From positions 62,001 to 126,000 of the forward strand of contig CALMNL010000004.1 in NCBI GenBank assembly GCA_937868765.1: a stretch of DNA of 64,000 nt, read 5' to 3'. Shown piece by piece: positions 7,201 through 15,634 of the stretch. Position 1 is the stretch's first letter; every line of letters starts with the position of its first letter. The DNA comes from an uncultured Desulfatitalea sp. (GTDB lineage: Bacteria; Desulfobacterota; Desulfobacteria; Desulfobacterales; Desulfosarcinaceae). Position numbers and translations under genes: made by a program. The notes beneath the pieces are model-generated. The model did no database searches. It saw only the letters and a list, made by a program, of their open reading frames with translations, and was not told where the DNA came from.

Positions 7201-10200
7201 ATGATCAAGTCCAAAGCGCTGGAAATCAACCTGGCCCGCACCCAGGTGGATGTGGCCATCGACCCTCGCTACGAATGCCTGCAAGCGGTGATGGACAGCT
7301 ATTACGGCCTGCTCGAAGGGCTCAATGGCTTTCTCAAGGAGGTCTCGCACCCTTACAAGAACTGGGCGTTCATCATCGCCGGCGCCCGGGGCTACGCCCT
7401 GGATTACTTTCATCTGATGCGGGCCCACCCCCGGGGTCTGGACGCCGCCGGGGAGCTCATCCAGATCTTTTTCCAGCCCCTGCTCGAGGATACGGCACCG
7501 ATGGTGCAGGTGGATGCAGCCGACAACCTGATCCTATTCCTGCAAAAAATCCTGCGCACGGCCGACGCCCACCTGGCCCGTTTCGTTCCGCTCGTCGAAG
7601 CCACCCTGGCCCGCATCCACGACTTGGCCGAGGGGCCGTTCGCCTTGTTCGTACGCAGTTTCTATCCCCTCAAACGGCTGGCCGAAGCCTGGATGGGCGC
7701 CCGCCCCGAGCAGACCACCGGGTTCGGCGCGCTGAACCATCTGCTGATCCGCGCCCTGGCGCACAATACGGCCTATTGGCTCACGGAGCGAGACCCCCGG
7801 CAGTGGTTCCTCGAAGAGGCCGAAGCCGCACCGTCCCGTGAGCTGGATACCATTTTCACGCCGGTGACCCACGCCACGCTCCAGGCCCAGCAGGAGCGTC
7901 TGAACCGATTGGGCGCGGCCAACGATCCGGCCGCCCGGGAGGTGCTCGATGCGCTGTTGCGCCTCTCGGACCACAACGACCTGGTGCAGATCTACCGCCA
8001 AATACCCCAGCTGCTTCTGGAAGCCGGCGGCGAAGAGGGCGGCCATCCCTGGAAGGTGCTGTTTCTCTTTCACAGCATGAACATCGGCGGCCTTGCGTTG
8101 ATCCACGAAGACACCCTGCGGGACATCAACCGCTCCCTGAACTGGCTCATCACCCACCAGAGCAGCCGCTATGTCAACAGCCTGATCCAGAAGATGTTCT
8201 CCATCCTGGCGGTCAGTGTGCAGAATTATCCGGCCACGGCCCTCTCGTGCGTGCTCAACATGGGCAAAGGGATTTTCCAGACCGATGACGGCGCCTTGAT
8301 GCAGACCTTCATCGACGCGGTCATCAACCTGGGCTTCCAGGCGCCCAACATCAAGGGCGTCGGCAACGACTGGCAGATCCAGGTCAACAGCGCTCATATC
8401 CAGAACATCCGCACCTGGCTGGAACTGGTGGAGCTGCGGCCCAAGCGCACCCACCGCCTGCTTTCCAACCTGATCATCCACATGGCCGTCAGCGGGGTCT
8501 TCATCCGCGACAACGACCTGTTCGGCCGGGACGTCACCCGGCTGCTCAACAGCAAAATCGCCCCGGTCTACAACCTGGTCAAACAGATGGCACGCCTCCT
8601 GCCGGTCTACTTCAACGACATCGGCGCCGAGGGCGAACTGCGCGACATCTCCACGCGCATCGACGAGATCTGCCATCGCCGCGACCCGCTGATCCATTTC
8701 CTGCGCAAGCAGAGCCACGTGGAAGGCAGCAACCGCATCCTCAACCTGATGATGGCGTCCCTGAAGTTCTGGACCACGGCGGACAAGTCCCACCTGGTGC
8801 CGTTTCTGCCCCCGGACATCTACGAACAGATCGCCGCGACCGGGCCTTACATCAACGGCGTCCACCAGGTCTCTCGCCGCCTGGCCGATTCGTCCGAGGC
8901 GCTGTCGGCCTTGATGCTGAGCCTGGAGGCCGATGCCCTGGGCGAGATGACCCGGAAGGTGCAGGATGTCACCGACACCGACCGCGAGCGGGTGGTGCTC
9001 TTCGCCGAGTTCTACAAGCAGCTCAATCTCAAGTACAACCTGGATTTTCAGAACCTGCGCCAGTACGTGCGCCAGCTGCCCGAAGATGCCTACCCCCACC
9101 TCGACCGCCTGCGTGCGGCCCTTTCGCAGAGCGATCTGAAGACCCAAATCAGCCAGCTGCTCGACTACCTGGAGCTGCTCAAGGTCGTGATCCTGTCGCC
9201 GGAATGTTACGAAAGCCAGGAGAATATCTACAAGAAGCGGCATTTCACGGTGGACATTCCCTCCATGTACGGCAGCTACCGTGAAGCCAAATTCGACGCC
9301 ATGGGGCTGACCCTGCGCATCGAGGCCCTGGTCAACACGCTTTTCGAAGAGTTGATCGACGGCCTGGATCTTTCGTTCATCACCAAGGCCACCTGCCACC
9401 AGATCCATGACCGGCTGCGGTTGCTGGACCGGGCCCTGAAAATCGACGGCCTGGCCTCGGCCGAGCTGGAGCGGGAGCTGGACCTGTTGAACCGTTCTCT
9501 GGAGATCCGCGGCTTCAGTTTCACCCAGTACCTGGATATCTTCAAAGGCTTCGCCCAGGCGGTCAAGAACGTGATCAACGACTATTTCAACAACGTGCAC
9601 GGCGAAGCCCTGACCCGCGTGCTCAACCGCCTGCCGGCGGAAAGCATCCTGGAAAAGTACTTTCCCAACGGCTACCGCCTGGACGACGACAAGGAGAAGA
9701 TCTGCCATCGCACCTCGGAAATTTTCTTTCGCGACCGTTTGGCCACTTCACTGGGCTTGCAACAGTTGGACCTGTTCCTGAGCCGCATCCTCAACACTTT
9801 GTTCCAGCAGTCCAACCAGCTGCCCCGGGAAAAACTGCGCCTGCTGCTCAACTACGACCCCGACCGGGTCCTGACCCCCCTGCACCGCGCCAACCCCAGG
9901 GCCGAGGGGATCATCTACCTGGGCAACAAGGGCCTCAACCTGGTCAAACTGCTGCGCATGGGGCTGCCGGTGCCGCCGGGCTTCATCATCACCACCGAGG
10001 TGTTCCGCTGCCGCGAGATCCTGGAAGCCTTTGCGCCGGCCAAGCACCATCTGGACGAGCAGATCCTGCACAACATCCGCGACCAGGAGCAGATCACCGG
10101 CAAGCGCTTCGGCGATCCGGCCAACCCGCTGCTCTTCTCGGTGCGCAGCGGCTCGTCCATCTCCCAGCCGGGCATGATGGACACCTTTCTGAACGTGGGC

Positions 10201-11385
10201 ATGAACGTGGAGATCGCCCAGGGCCTGGCCGTTAAGACCGGCAACAGCTGGTTCGCCTGGGACAGCTACCGGCGTTTCCTGCAGTGCTACGGCATGGGGC
10301 TGGGCCTGCGCCGGGACGATTTCGATGCCCTCATCGACGCCTACAAAAAAGACCTGGGCATCCCTTTGAAAAAAGATTTCAGCGGCGAGCACATGCGCCA
10401 ACTGGCCTTGCGCTACAAGCGACGGATCGAGGACGAGGGATTGACGGTGCCGGACGATCCCATGACCCAGCTGCACGACACGATCAACTGCGTGCTCGAC
10501 TCCTGGCAATCGGACAAGGCCAAGACCTACCGGGAGATCATGGGCATCTCCGATGACTGGGGCACGGCCATCACCGTACAGGCCATGGTCTTCGGCAATT
10601 TATCCGAGCACTCGGGCGCCGGCGTGATCTTCACCCACAACCCGCGCTGGTCGGGCGAGCGGCTCAGCCTGTGGGGCGACTTCACTCTGGAGAACCAAGG
10701 CGAAGACGTGGTGGCCGGCCTGGTCAAGACCCTGCCGATCTCGGTCAAGCAGCAGGAGATCGAGATGCGCGAAACCGACATCACCCTGGAGACCCATTTT
10801 CCCGAGATCTACCAGACCATGCTGACCTGGGCCCATGAGCTGGTTTTCAACCAGGGCTTCAGCCCCCAGGAAATGGAATTCACCTTCGAAAGCCCTGCGG
10901 CCAAAGATTTATTCATGCTGCAGACCCGGGACATGGCCATCCGCGAACGCAAGCGGGTGATGGCTTTCGACGCCGAACAGAAGAAGTCCCAGGCCTACCT
11001 CGGCCACGGCATCGGCGTAAGCGCCGGTGCCTTGAGCGGCCGGCTGGTCTTCAGCCTGGAGGAGGTCGAAAAATGGCGCCGTCAGGAGCCGGGCACCGCC
11101 CTGATCCTGGCGCGGTCGGACACCGTGCCCGACGACATCAAGGAGATCTTCGCCACCGACGGGCTGCTCACCGCCCGGGGCGGCGTCACCTCCCATGCCG
11201 CGGTGGTGGCCCACCGCCTGGGCAAGACCTGCGTGGTGGGCTGCGGCAGCATGGTCTGTGACGAACGCCGGCGCACCGTCAATTTTGGGCCGTACCATCT
11301 GGGCTCGGGTGATTATATCAGCATCGACGGCCGTGAAGGCGCGGTTTATCGCGGCTGTCTCAAAATCAAGGAGGAGGTCGCATGA
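7201..11385 (+). CDS. PPDK-like PEP/pyruvate-binding protein with large N-terminal helical region and no PEP-binding barrel
   Basis: A 1394-residue protein starting at the ATG with GGAGG 5 nt upstream. Residues 1 to about 890 are leucine-rich, apparently all-helical, and unlike any domain I recognise. From about 900 it follows the ATP-grasp nucleotide-binding region of pyruvate phosphate dikinase: GNKGLNLVKL, then VRSGSSISQPGMMDT (from residue 981) and GAGVIFTHNP. The swivelling phosphohistidine domain follows, with GGVTSHAAVVAHR and the catalytic His at 1332. The protein ends about 60 residues later, so the C-terminal PEP/pyruvate barrel of PPDK and PEP synthase is missing. It should be able to bind ATP and phosphorylate its own His; the acceptor is unknown. 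The stop overlaps the GAPDH start (ATGA). Confidence 0.85.
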   Translation: MIKSKALEINLARTQVDVAIDPRYECLQAVMDSYYGLLEGLNGFLKEVSHPYKNWAFIIAGARGYALDYFHLMRAHPRGLDAAGELIQIFFQPLLEDTAPMVQVDAADNLILFLQKILRTADAHLARFVPLVEATLARIHDLAEGPFALFVRSFYPLKRLAEAWMGARPEQTTGFGALNHLLIRALAHNTAYWLTERDPRQWFLEEAEAAPSRELDTIFTPVTHATLQAQQERLNRLGAANDPAAREVLDALLRLSDHNDLVQIYRQIPQLLLEAGGEEGGHPWKVLFLFHSMNIGGLALIHEDTLRDINRSLNWLITHQSSRYVNSLIQKMFSILAVSVQNYPATALSCVLNMGKGIFQTDDGALMQTFIDAVINLGFQAPNIKGVGNDWQIQVNSAHIQNIRTWLELVELRPKRTHRLLSNLIIHMAVSGVFIRDNDLFGRDVTRLLNSKIAPVYNLVKQMARLLPVYFNDIGAEGELRDISTRIDEICHRRDPLIHFLRKQSHVEGSNRILNLMMASLKFWTTADKSHLVPFLPPDIYEQIAATGPYINGVHQVSRRLADSSEALSALMLSLEADALGEMTRKVQDVTDTDRERVVLFAEFYKQLNLKYNLDFQNLRQYVRQLPEDAYPHLDRLRAALSQSDLKTQISQLLDYLELLKVVILSPECYESQENIYKKRHFTVDIPSMYGSYREAKFDAMGLTLRIEALVNTLFEELIDGLDLSFITKATCHQIHDRLRLLDRALKIDGLASAELERELDLLNRSLEIRGFSFTQYLDIFKGFAQAVKNVINDYFNNVHGEALTRVLNRLPAESILEKYFPNGYRLDDDKEKICHRTSEIFFRDRLATSLGLQQLDLFLSRILNTLFQQSNQLPREKLRLLLNYDPDRVLTPLHRANPRAEGIIYLGNKGLNLVKLLRMGLPVPPGFIITTEVFRCREILEAFAPAKHHLDEQILHNIRDQEQITGKRFGDPANPLLFSVRSGSSISQPGMMDTFLNVGMNVEIAQGLAVKTGNSWFAWDSYRRFLQCYGMGLGLRRDDFDALIDAYKKDLGIPLKKDFSGEHMRQLALRYKRRIEDEGLTVPDDPMTQLHDTINCVLDSWQSDKAKTYREIMGISDDWGTAITVQAMVFGNLSEHSGAGVIFTHNPRWSGERLSLWGDFTLENQGEDVVAGLVKTLPISVKQQEIEMRETDITLETHFPEIYQTMLTWAHELVFNQGFSPQEMEFTFESPAAKDLFMLQTRDMAIRERKRVMAFDAEQKKSQAYLGHGIGVSAGALSGRLVFSLEEVEKWRRQEPGTALILARSDTVPDDIKEIFATDGLLTARGGVTSHAAVVAHRLGKTCVVGCGSMVCDERRRTVNFGPYHLGSGDYISIDGREGAVYRGCLKIKEEVA

Positions 11386-12641
11386 CGAAAAGCACGATCC
11401 AAGGCAGTAGGATCCTGGGCATCAATGGGTTCGGCCGCATCGGCAAGCTGAGCCTCTGGCACCAAGTGGGCCGGAAGTACTTCGACGAGCTCGTGGTCAA
11501 CATCGGACGCCAGGCCGGCACGTCGCTGGCCGATATCGCCCACTATCTGCAGCGCGATTCCACCTACGGCCACCTGCATGCCTATCTGTATGGCCACAAC
11601 GCCAAGCCGGTCGTTTCTGAAATCAGCGAAAGCGATGGTTCGATGCGGGTGGACGGCATCAAAGTGCGTTTTCTGCGTGCCGAGCGCAATCCCGGGGCCA
11701 TTCCCTGGCAGAGTCACGGGGTGCGGCTGGTGGTGGACACCACCGGCGCCTTCCTCGACCCCACCATCCCGGCCGACCACGCCAAGGGTTCGCTGCGCGG
11801 TCACCTGTCGGCCGGGGCCGAAAAGGTGATCGCCTCGGCCCCTTTCAAGATCAAGGCCAAAGCCACGCCCATGCCCGAGGATGCCGTCACCACGGTAATG
11901 GGCATCAACGCCAACCATTATGATCCGCGCCGCCACCGGCTGATCTCCAATGCCTCGTGCACCACCACCTGCCTGGCGCACATGATCAAGCCGTTGCTGG
12001 AGGCCTTCGGTGCCCAGCGCATCCTGTCGGCCTCCATGGCCACGGTGCATGCCGCCACCGGCTCCCAGGAGGTGCTCGACCGCCTGCCGGCGGCCGGCAA
12101 GAGCGATCTGCGCAAGAGCCGCAGCATCCTCAACAACATCATCCTGACCACCACGGGCGCGGCCGCGGCCCTGGCCCTGGTGATCCCCGAAATGAAGCGC
12201 ATCGGCTTCATCGCCGAATCGGTGCGCATCCCCACCAGCACCGGCTCGCTGATCATCCTGGTGCTCAGCATCCAGGAAGAACTCTCGGGCCGCGCCGTCA
12301 CCCGCGAAGCGATCAACGGCGTCTATGCCCGGGCGGCGGCCGACGATCCCAACGGCTACCTGCACTACACTGACGAGCAGAACGTTTCGGTGGATATCAT
12401 CGGCGTCCCCCGGGCCGCCGCCATCATCGAAGGCCACGAGACCCACACCCGCACGGCCGAACTGAATATCGACCTGACCAAGGTGCCGGGCGTCCCCGAA
12501 ACATTGCTCAAATCCATGGAGAGCACCATCGTCCGTCCCCAGGTGACCCAGGCGGTGGTCTATGGCTGGTACGACAACGAGATGGGCAGCTACGTGAACA
12601 TGCTGGGAGACCGCACGGTATCGGTGGCCGAGCAGATGTGA
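11382..12641 (+). CDS. divergent glyceraldehyde-3-phosphate dehydrogenase, long form
   Basis: At 419 residues this is about 80 longer than classical GAPDH. It has the NAD-binding GINGFGRIG near the N-terminus, the active-site block SNASCTTTCLA with the nucleophilic Cys at 193, the catalytic His region TVHAATGSQE, STGSLI in the second half and WYDNEMGSY near the end. Some positions differ from the norm: the usual CTTNCLAP reads CTTTCLAH, and the RIPTPNVS-type segment is RIPTSTGS. It keeps catalytic residues and may be an active dehydrogenase with altered substrate or a dedicated partner of the PPDK-like protein. It overlaps that gene by 4 nt; an HU-PilZ gene follows. It is probably not the housekeeping gapA. 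Confidence 0.88.
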   Translation: MTKSTIQGSRILGINGFGRIGKLSLWHQVGRKYFDELVVNIGRQAGTSLADIAHYLQRDSTYGHLHAYLYGHNAKPVVSEISESDGSMRVDGIKVRFLRAERNPGAIPWQSHGVRLVVDTTGAFLDPTIPADHAKGSLRGHLSAGAEKVIASAPFKIKAKATPMPEDAVTTVMGINANHYDPRRHRLISNASCTTTCLAHMIKPLLEAFGAQRILSASMATVHAATGSQEVLDRLPAAGKSDLRKSRSILNNIILTTTGAAAALALVIPEMKRIGFIAESVRIPTSTGSLIILVLSIQEELSGRAVTREAINGVYARAAADDPNGYLHYTDEQNVSVDIIGVPRAAAIIEGHETHTRTAELNIDLTKVPGVPETLLKSMESTIVRPQVTQAVVYGWYDNEMGSYVNMLGDRTVSVAEQM

Positions 12642-12671
12642 TGCGAATCTTTGGAATGAGCGGAGACCTGC

Positions 12672-13271
12672 ATGCGCCTGACCCAAGCGGATATGCGCCG
12701 AACGCTGGCCGAATCGCTGAATGTCACCCCTGACCGCGCCGACGCCTGCATCCGGGCCATCTTCACGGCCCTGGCAGAGGCGCTGGCCGCCGGCCAGGAT
12801 GTGCGCCTGGCCGGCTTCGGCAAATTCTTCACGCGCAGCCGTCGCGCTTCGGCGGCCGTGCCGGGACGCAGCGTCGCCTTCAAGGGCTTCGACCGGTTGA
12901 CGCGACGCCTGGGCGATGCCGGGCAGACCATGCTCGACACGATCGCCCCGGCGGTGACGGCCGAACGCAGAAGCGCCGCGCGCGAGGCGATCTTCAAGGA
13001 CGGCACCGCCTTCGTGCGCATCAGCGGCATCCCGGTGTGCGAATTCCATCTCAAATCCATCTCGGCAGGCGGCGGCGCCTTCCTGGTGCCCAACGACCCC
13101 TTTATCCTGCGCAACATCCGCGTCGGTCTGGAAATCGATATCCGCTTGCGCCAGGAAAACGGCCAGGCCATGCAGCGGGCGCGCATCGTGCACATTACGC
13201 CGACCCGCACCGAAGAACTGGGCGAGTGCTTCATCCTGGGGGTACAGATTTTAACCCGGCTGCCGGTGTAG
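12672..13271 (+). CDS. HU/IHF-type DNA-binding domain fused to a PilZ-like domain
   Basis: A 199-residue protein with two domains. Residues 1-82 follow the HU/IHF fold: an N-terminal two-helix part, LAGFGKFFTR (47-55), a short arm with basic residues, and VAFKGFDRLTRRL (68-80). The arm is shorter and lacks the clear RNP tip. Residues 97-199 resemble PilZ, with an RxxxR pair (R100, R104) and SISAGG (129-134) in place of the usual (D/N)xSxxG. The c-di-GMP motif is therefore recognisable but relaxed. The natural reading is a nucleoid-type DNA binder that responds to cyclic di-GMP. It lies 30 nt after the GAPDH-like gene in the same operon. The PilZ call is less certain than the HU call. Confidence 0.7.
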   Translation: MRLTQADMRRTLAESLNVTPDRADACIRAIFTALAEALAAGQDVRLAGFGKFFTRSRRASAAVPGRSVAFKGFDRLTRRLGDAGQTMLDTIAPAVTAERRSAAREAIFKDGTAFVRISGIPVCEFHLKSISAGGGAFLVPNDPFILRNIRVGLEIDIRLRQENGQAMQRARIVHITPTRTEELGECFILGVQILTRLPV

Positions 13272-13289
13272 CAGAGAAGACGGACATCC

Positions 13290-14489
13290 ATGATCGAAAT
13301 CACCAGCTACCTGCACCGTCAAGAGTTCAAGAACCTCATCCGGCGATGGATGTACCATCAGGCCCTGCCTACGGATGCCGACGACATCAATCGGCTGGTG
13401 CATTTCAACAACGCCTTTGTCTCCCGCTATCTGCCGGTCTTCGCCGAGCGGGTCTTCGCCCAACTGCACACCCTGCCCTTTTACGGGCGCCGCTCGCGAC
13501 GCAAGGCAGATCTGAAAGACGCCATCGTCATCAATTGCCCCGGACACAATGCCCGCATCGACCAGATGCTCATCGACTACCGCACCGATCCAGGCCTGTT
13601 CTATCGTGAAACCCCTTTCCACGGCATGCTCTACTTCTGCCAGGGCCCCGATGGCCCGGCCCTCATCGGTTCCAGCCGCATCAAACGCGTCCGCCGGCTG
13701 GCCGAAAAGACCGCCCGGCGGATCATCGACGCGGTCTTCGAAAGCATTCGCGCCCGGGCCGACCGGCTGGCCCAGGAGCGCGCCGCCCAGGCCGGCATGC
13801 CGGTGGCCGCGCTGATCACCCCGCCGGAGCAGATGGTGGCCGAGTTCCAGCGCGCCGAAAGCCGTCTGCTGGAAGACCTCAAGTTGGACCGGCCCATCTT
13901 GCGGGAAAAACAACTGGTGATCCAGGATGTGGCCGGCATCAAAGTGCTGGTGGAAGACCGGCAGCAGAAGGCTTTTCTGGAGAAGATGGCGCATCTCGAT
14001 GGCTGCGAACTGATCGAGGTCGAACCCCACAGCGGCCTCTACAACGCCGTCAACCTCATCGTGCGCCACCGTCCGGACAAGGCCGCGCTCACCGCCGCCC
14101 CGCCCAGCAACCGCCTGGTCGCCCTGATGCAGGCCCACGGCCTGCCGGCCGAGGAGGTTCACCGCCATTTCGAGCGGTTCGTGAACCAGGGTGAAGATCA
14201 TGTGCACATCGAAGTGATCGTGTGCAACTACCAGGAGATGCTCGAAAGCGAGATCGGCCGCTGCATGCACGAAGACCGCATCATCCAGCAGCGCCTGACC
14301 CAGCAGTACAACGGCCAGCTGGCGCGCAACATCGAGTTCCTGATCTCGTATCTCTTTGCCTTCGCCGCCTCGGCCCGCAAAGATCTGGGCGACCTGCCCA
14401 TTCGCCTGTGGGACCGCTACCTGCCCGATTACTTCGACGAAGTCCTGATGGGGTTGTATGATTTGCCGCGCCTGGAGGTGATGGAGTAG
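13290..14489 (+). CDS. uncharacterised protein with weak RelA/SpoT-like synthetase motifs
   Basis: A 399-residue cytoplasmic protein with no domain I recognise outright. The order of three segments resembles the RelA/SpoT nucleotidyltransferase fold: IQDVAGIKVLV (211-221), like the Asp-containing D-x-G-x-R strand; HSGLYNAVNLIV (248-259), like the NGY-S-H strand; and HIEVIVCNYQEMLESE (306-321), like E-x-Q-I-R-T. D213 and E308 would be the metal and catalytic acids. There is no HD hydrolase or TGS/ACT region. The first 200 residues are helical. It lies 18 nt behind the HU-PilZ gene and ends the operon. The RelA/SpoT link is inference from motif order and could be wrong. Confidence 0.45.
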   Translation: MIEITSYLHRQEFKNLIRRWMYHQALPTDADDINRLVHFNNAFVSRYLPVFAERVFAQLHTLPFYGRRSRRKADLKDAIVINCPGHNARIDQMLIDYRTDPGLFYRETPFHGMLYFCQGPDGPALIGSSRIKRVRRLAEKTARRIIDAVFESIRARADRLAQERAAQAGMPVAALITPPEQMVAEFQRAESRLLEDLKLDRPILREKQLVIQDVAGIKVLVEDRQQKAFLEKMAHLDGCELIEVEPHSGLYNAVNLIVRHRPDKAALTAAPPSNRLVALMQAHGLPAEEVHRHFERFVNQGEDHVHIEVIVCNYQEMLESEIGRCMHEDRIIQQRLTQQYNGQLARNIEFLISYLFAFAASARKDLGDLPIRLWDRYLPDYFDEVLMGLYDLPRLEVME

Positions 14490-14582
14490 CGGTGATGATC
14501 AGGATTTGGCTTGATCTGGATCTATCGGTCAAATGCACATCACCTTCAAAATGAAAGCATGAACGAATAGGCGCCCCTATCT

Positions 14583-15407
14583 CTATTTCCAGATAATATT
14601 TGCCGCTTTTCTCTCCGGCAGGCGGTAGTATTTTAACTTGGGATGCCCCAGCACCATGGCATAAAAGTGTGTATGGTTCTCGGGTAGGCCCACCAATGCT
14701 TTGAGCGGTTCAGAAAATTTCAAAGCGCGGGTTATCAACCCAAGCCATAAAGTCCCGAGTCCGTTGGCCGTGGCCATCAGTTCTAAGTAAGACAAGGCAA
14801 TGGACAGATCCACCATGCCATTGTCGTAATAGCCAGGGGCGGAAGCCACCAGCAGACAAGGCGCATTCCGGGTAATGGAATTGATGCCGGCTTCATAAGC
14901 CGCCACAATTCTCGGAAAATAAGGCGGCAGCTTCTTGGCGGCCTCCGATGCCAGCATCATTTTCATCCACGCCACCGTCAGGTCCGATATCTCTTTCAAA
15001 TTGGCCTTATCCGTATGAACCGTCCAGGCGAGCAGCTGCGAATTGCCTCCGGTGGGGGCAAAACGCGCCGTGTCGATCAGGGCCTGTATCGTCTCGCGGG
15101 CCACAGGCTTATCCCTGAAATGCCGGATGGATCGCCGGGTCCTGAGGAACTGGGATGCCCGGGCAGTATCCAATGATAGCTCTTTTTCAATTTCTGGGCT
15201 GCTCTCCCGTGGCACATTGTCATGATCCAGGGCGCCATGGGGACACACCGCCACGCAATGCCCGCACCGCAGGCAGATTTTATCCCCTTGGGGAATCATC
15301 ACTGGCACACTATCCTTATTCGTCTGTTTGATAATGCCGGCCGGACAATCCATGACGCATAACCCATCTTTCTTGCACTTGCTTTCATCAATTTTAATCA
15401 ATGTCAT
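14583..15407 (-). CDS. ferredoxin-nitroreductase fusion protein
   Basis: A 274-residue protein. Residues 1-60 are a two-cluster ferredoxin domain. The second cluster motif is complete (C45-x2-C48-x2-C51-x3-C55-P). In the first, the second position is Asp14 instead of Cys (C11-x2-D14-x2-C17-x3-C21-P), the arrangement known from Asp-ligated clusters that switch between 3Fe and 4Fe forms. Residues about 85-274 are an FMN nitroreductase domain (RTRRSIRHFRDKPV, FAPTGGNSQ, GLGTLWLGL). It likely passes electrons from ferredoxin to FMN for reduction of a nitro or enone substrate. AAGAGG lies 9 nt upstream of the start. This begins a block with visibly lower GC than its neighbours. Confidence 0.88.
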   Translation of the reverse strand: MTLIKIDESKCKKDGLCVMDCPAGIIKQTNKDSVPVMIPQGDKICLRCGHCVAVCPHGALDHDNVPRESSPEIEKELSLDTARASQFLRTRRSIRHFRDKPVARETIQALIDTARFAPTGGNSQLLAWTVHTDKANLKEISDLTVAWMKMMLASEAAKKLPPYFPRIVAAYEAGINSITRNAPCLLVASAPGYYDNGMVDLSIALSYLELMATANGLGTLWLGLITRALKFSEPLKALVGLPENHTHFYAMVLGHPKLKYYRLPERKAANIIWK

Positions 15408-15478
15408 TTCTTTTACCTCTTAAAGAGAAACAGGTTGAATTGCCTGCCAATGTTGGCTCTGATTTCGAATCTATTCTC

Positions 15479-15634
15479 TTATCGCAGGGTTGCCGTAGCT
15501 GTTATATCTCTTTGAAACTCAGATAACATCGCGATGGCCAGCTTCGACTTAAAGCCTTTCAGCATCACCTCATGGGCGTCCATCAATGAGGCCTGGATGC
15601 GGCTTTTCGGAACCACACTTACAATCCGGTCCAG
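15479..15634 (-). other. in-frame open extension after the amber stop of the QueG-like gene
   Basis: Immediately after the TAG at 15637-15635 the same frame stays open for 51 sense codons to a TAA at 15481-15479. The conceptual translation (LDRIVSVVPKS ... ATATLR) has a plausible protein composition and one internal Met at codon 18. I do not recognise it. It could be the remnant of a longer C-terminus broken by an amber mutation, an extension reached by amber read-through (pyrrolysine insertion occurs in some Desulfobacterota), or a chance open stretch. Confidence 0.25.

Noticed and set aside
7534-9708. 724-codon open frame antisense to the PPDK-like gene
   Set aside because: Composition (His, Gln, Val, Gly and Asp rich, no motifs) is that of a GC-rich antisense shadow; the sense strand has recognised domains and good start signals.
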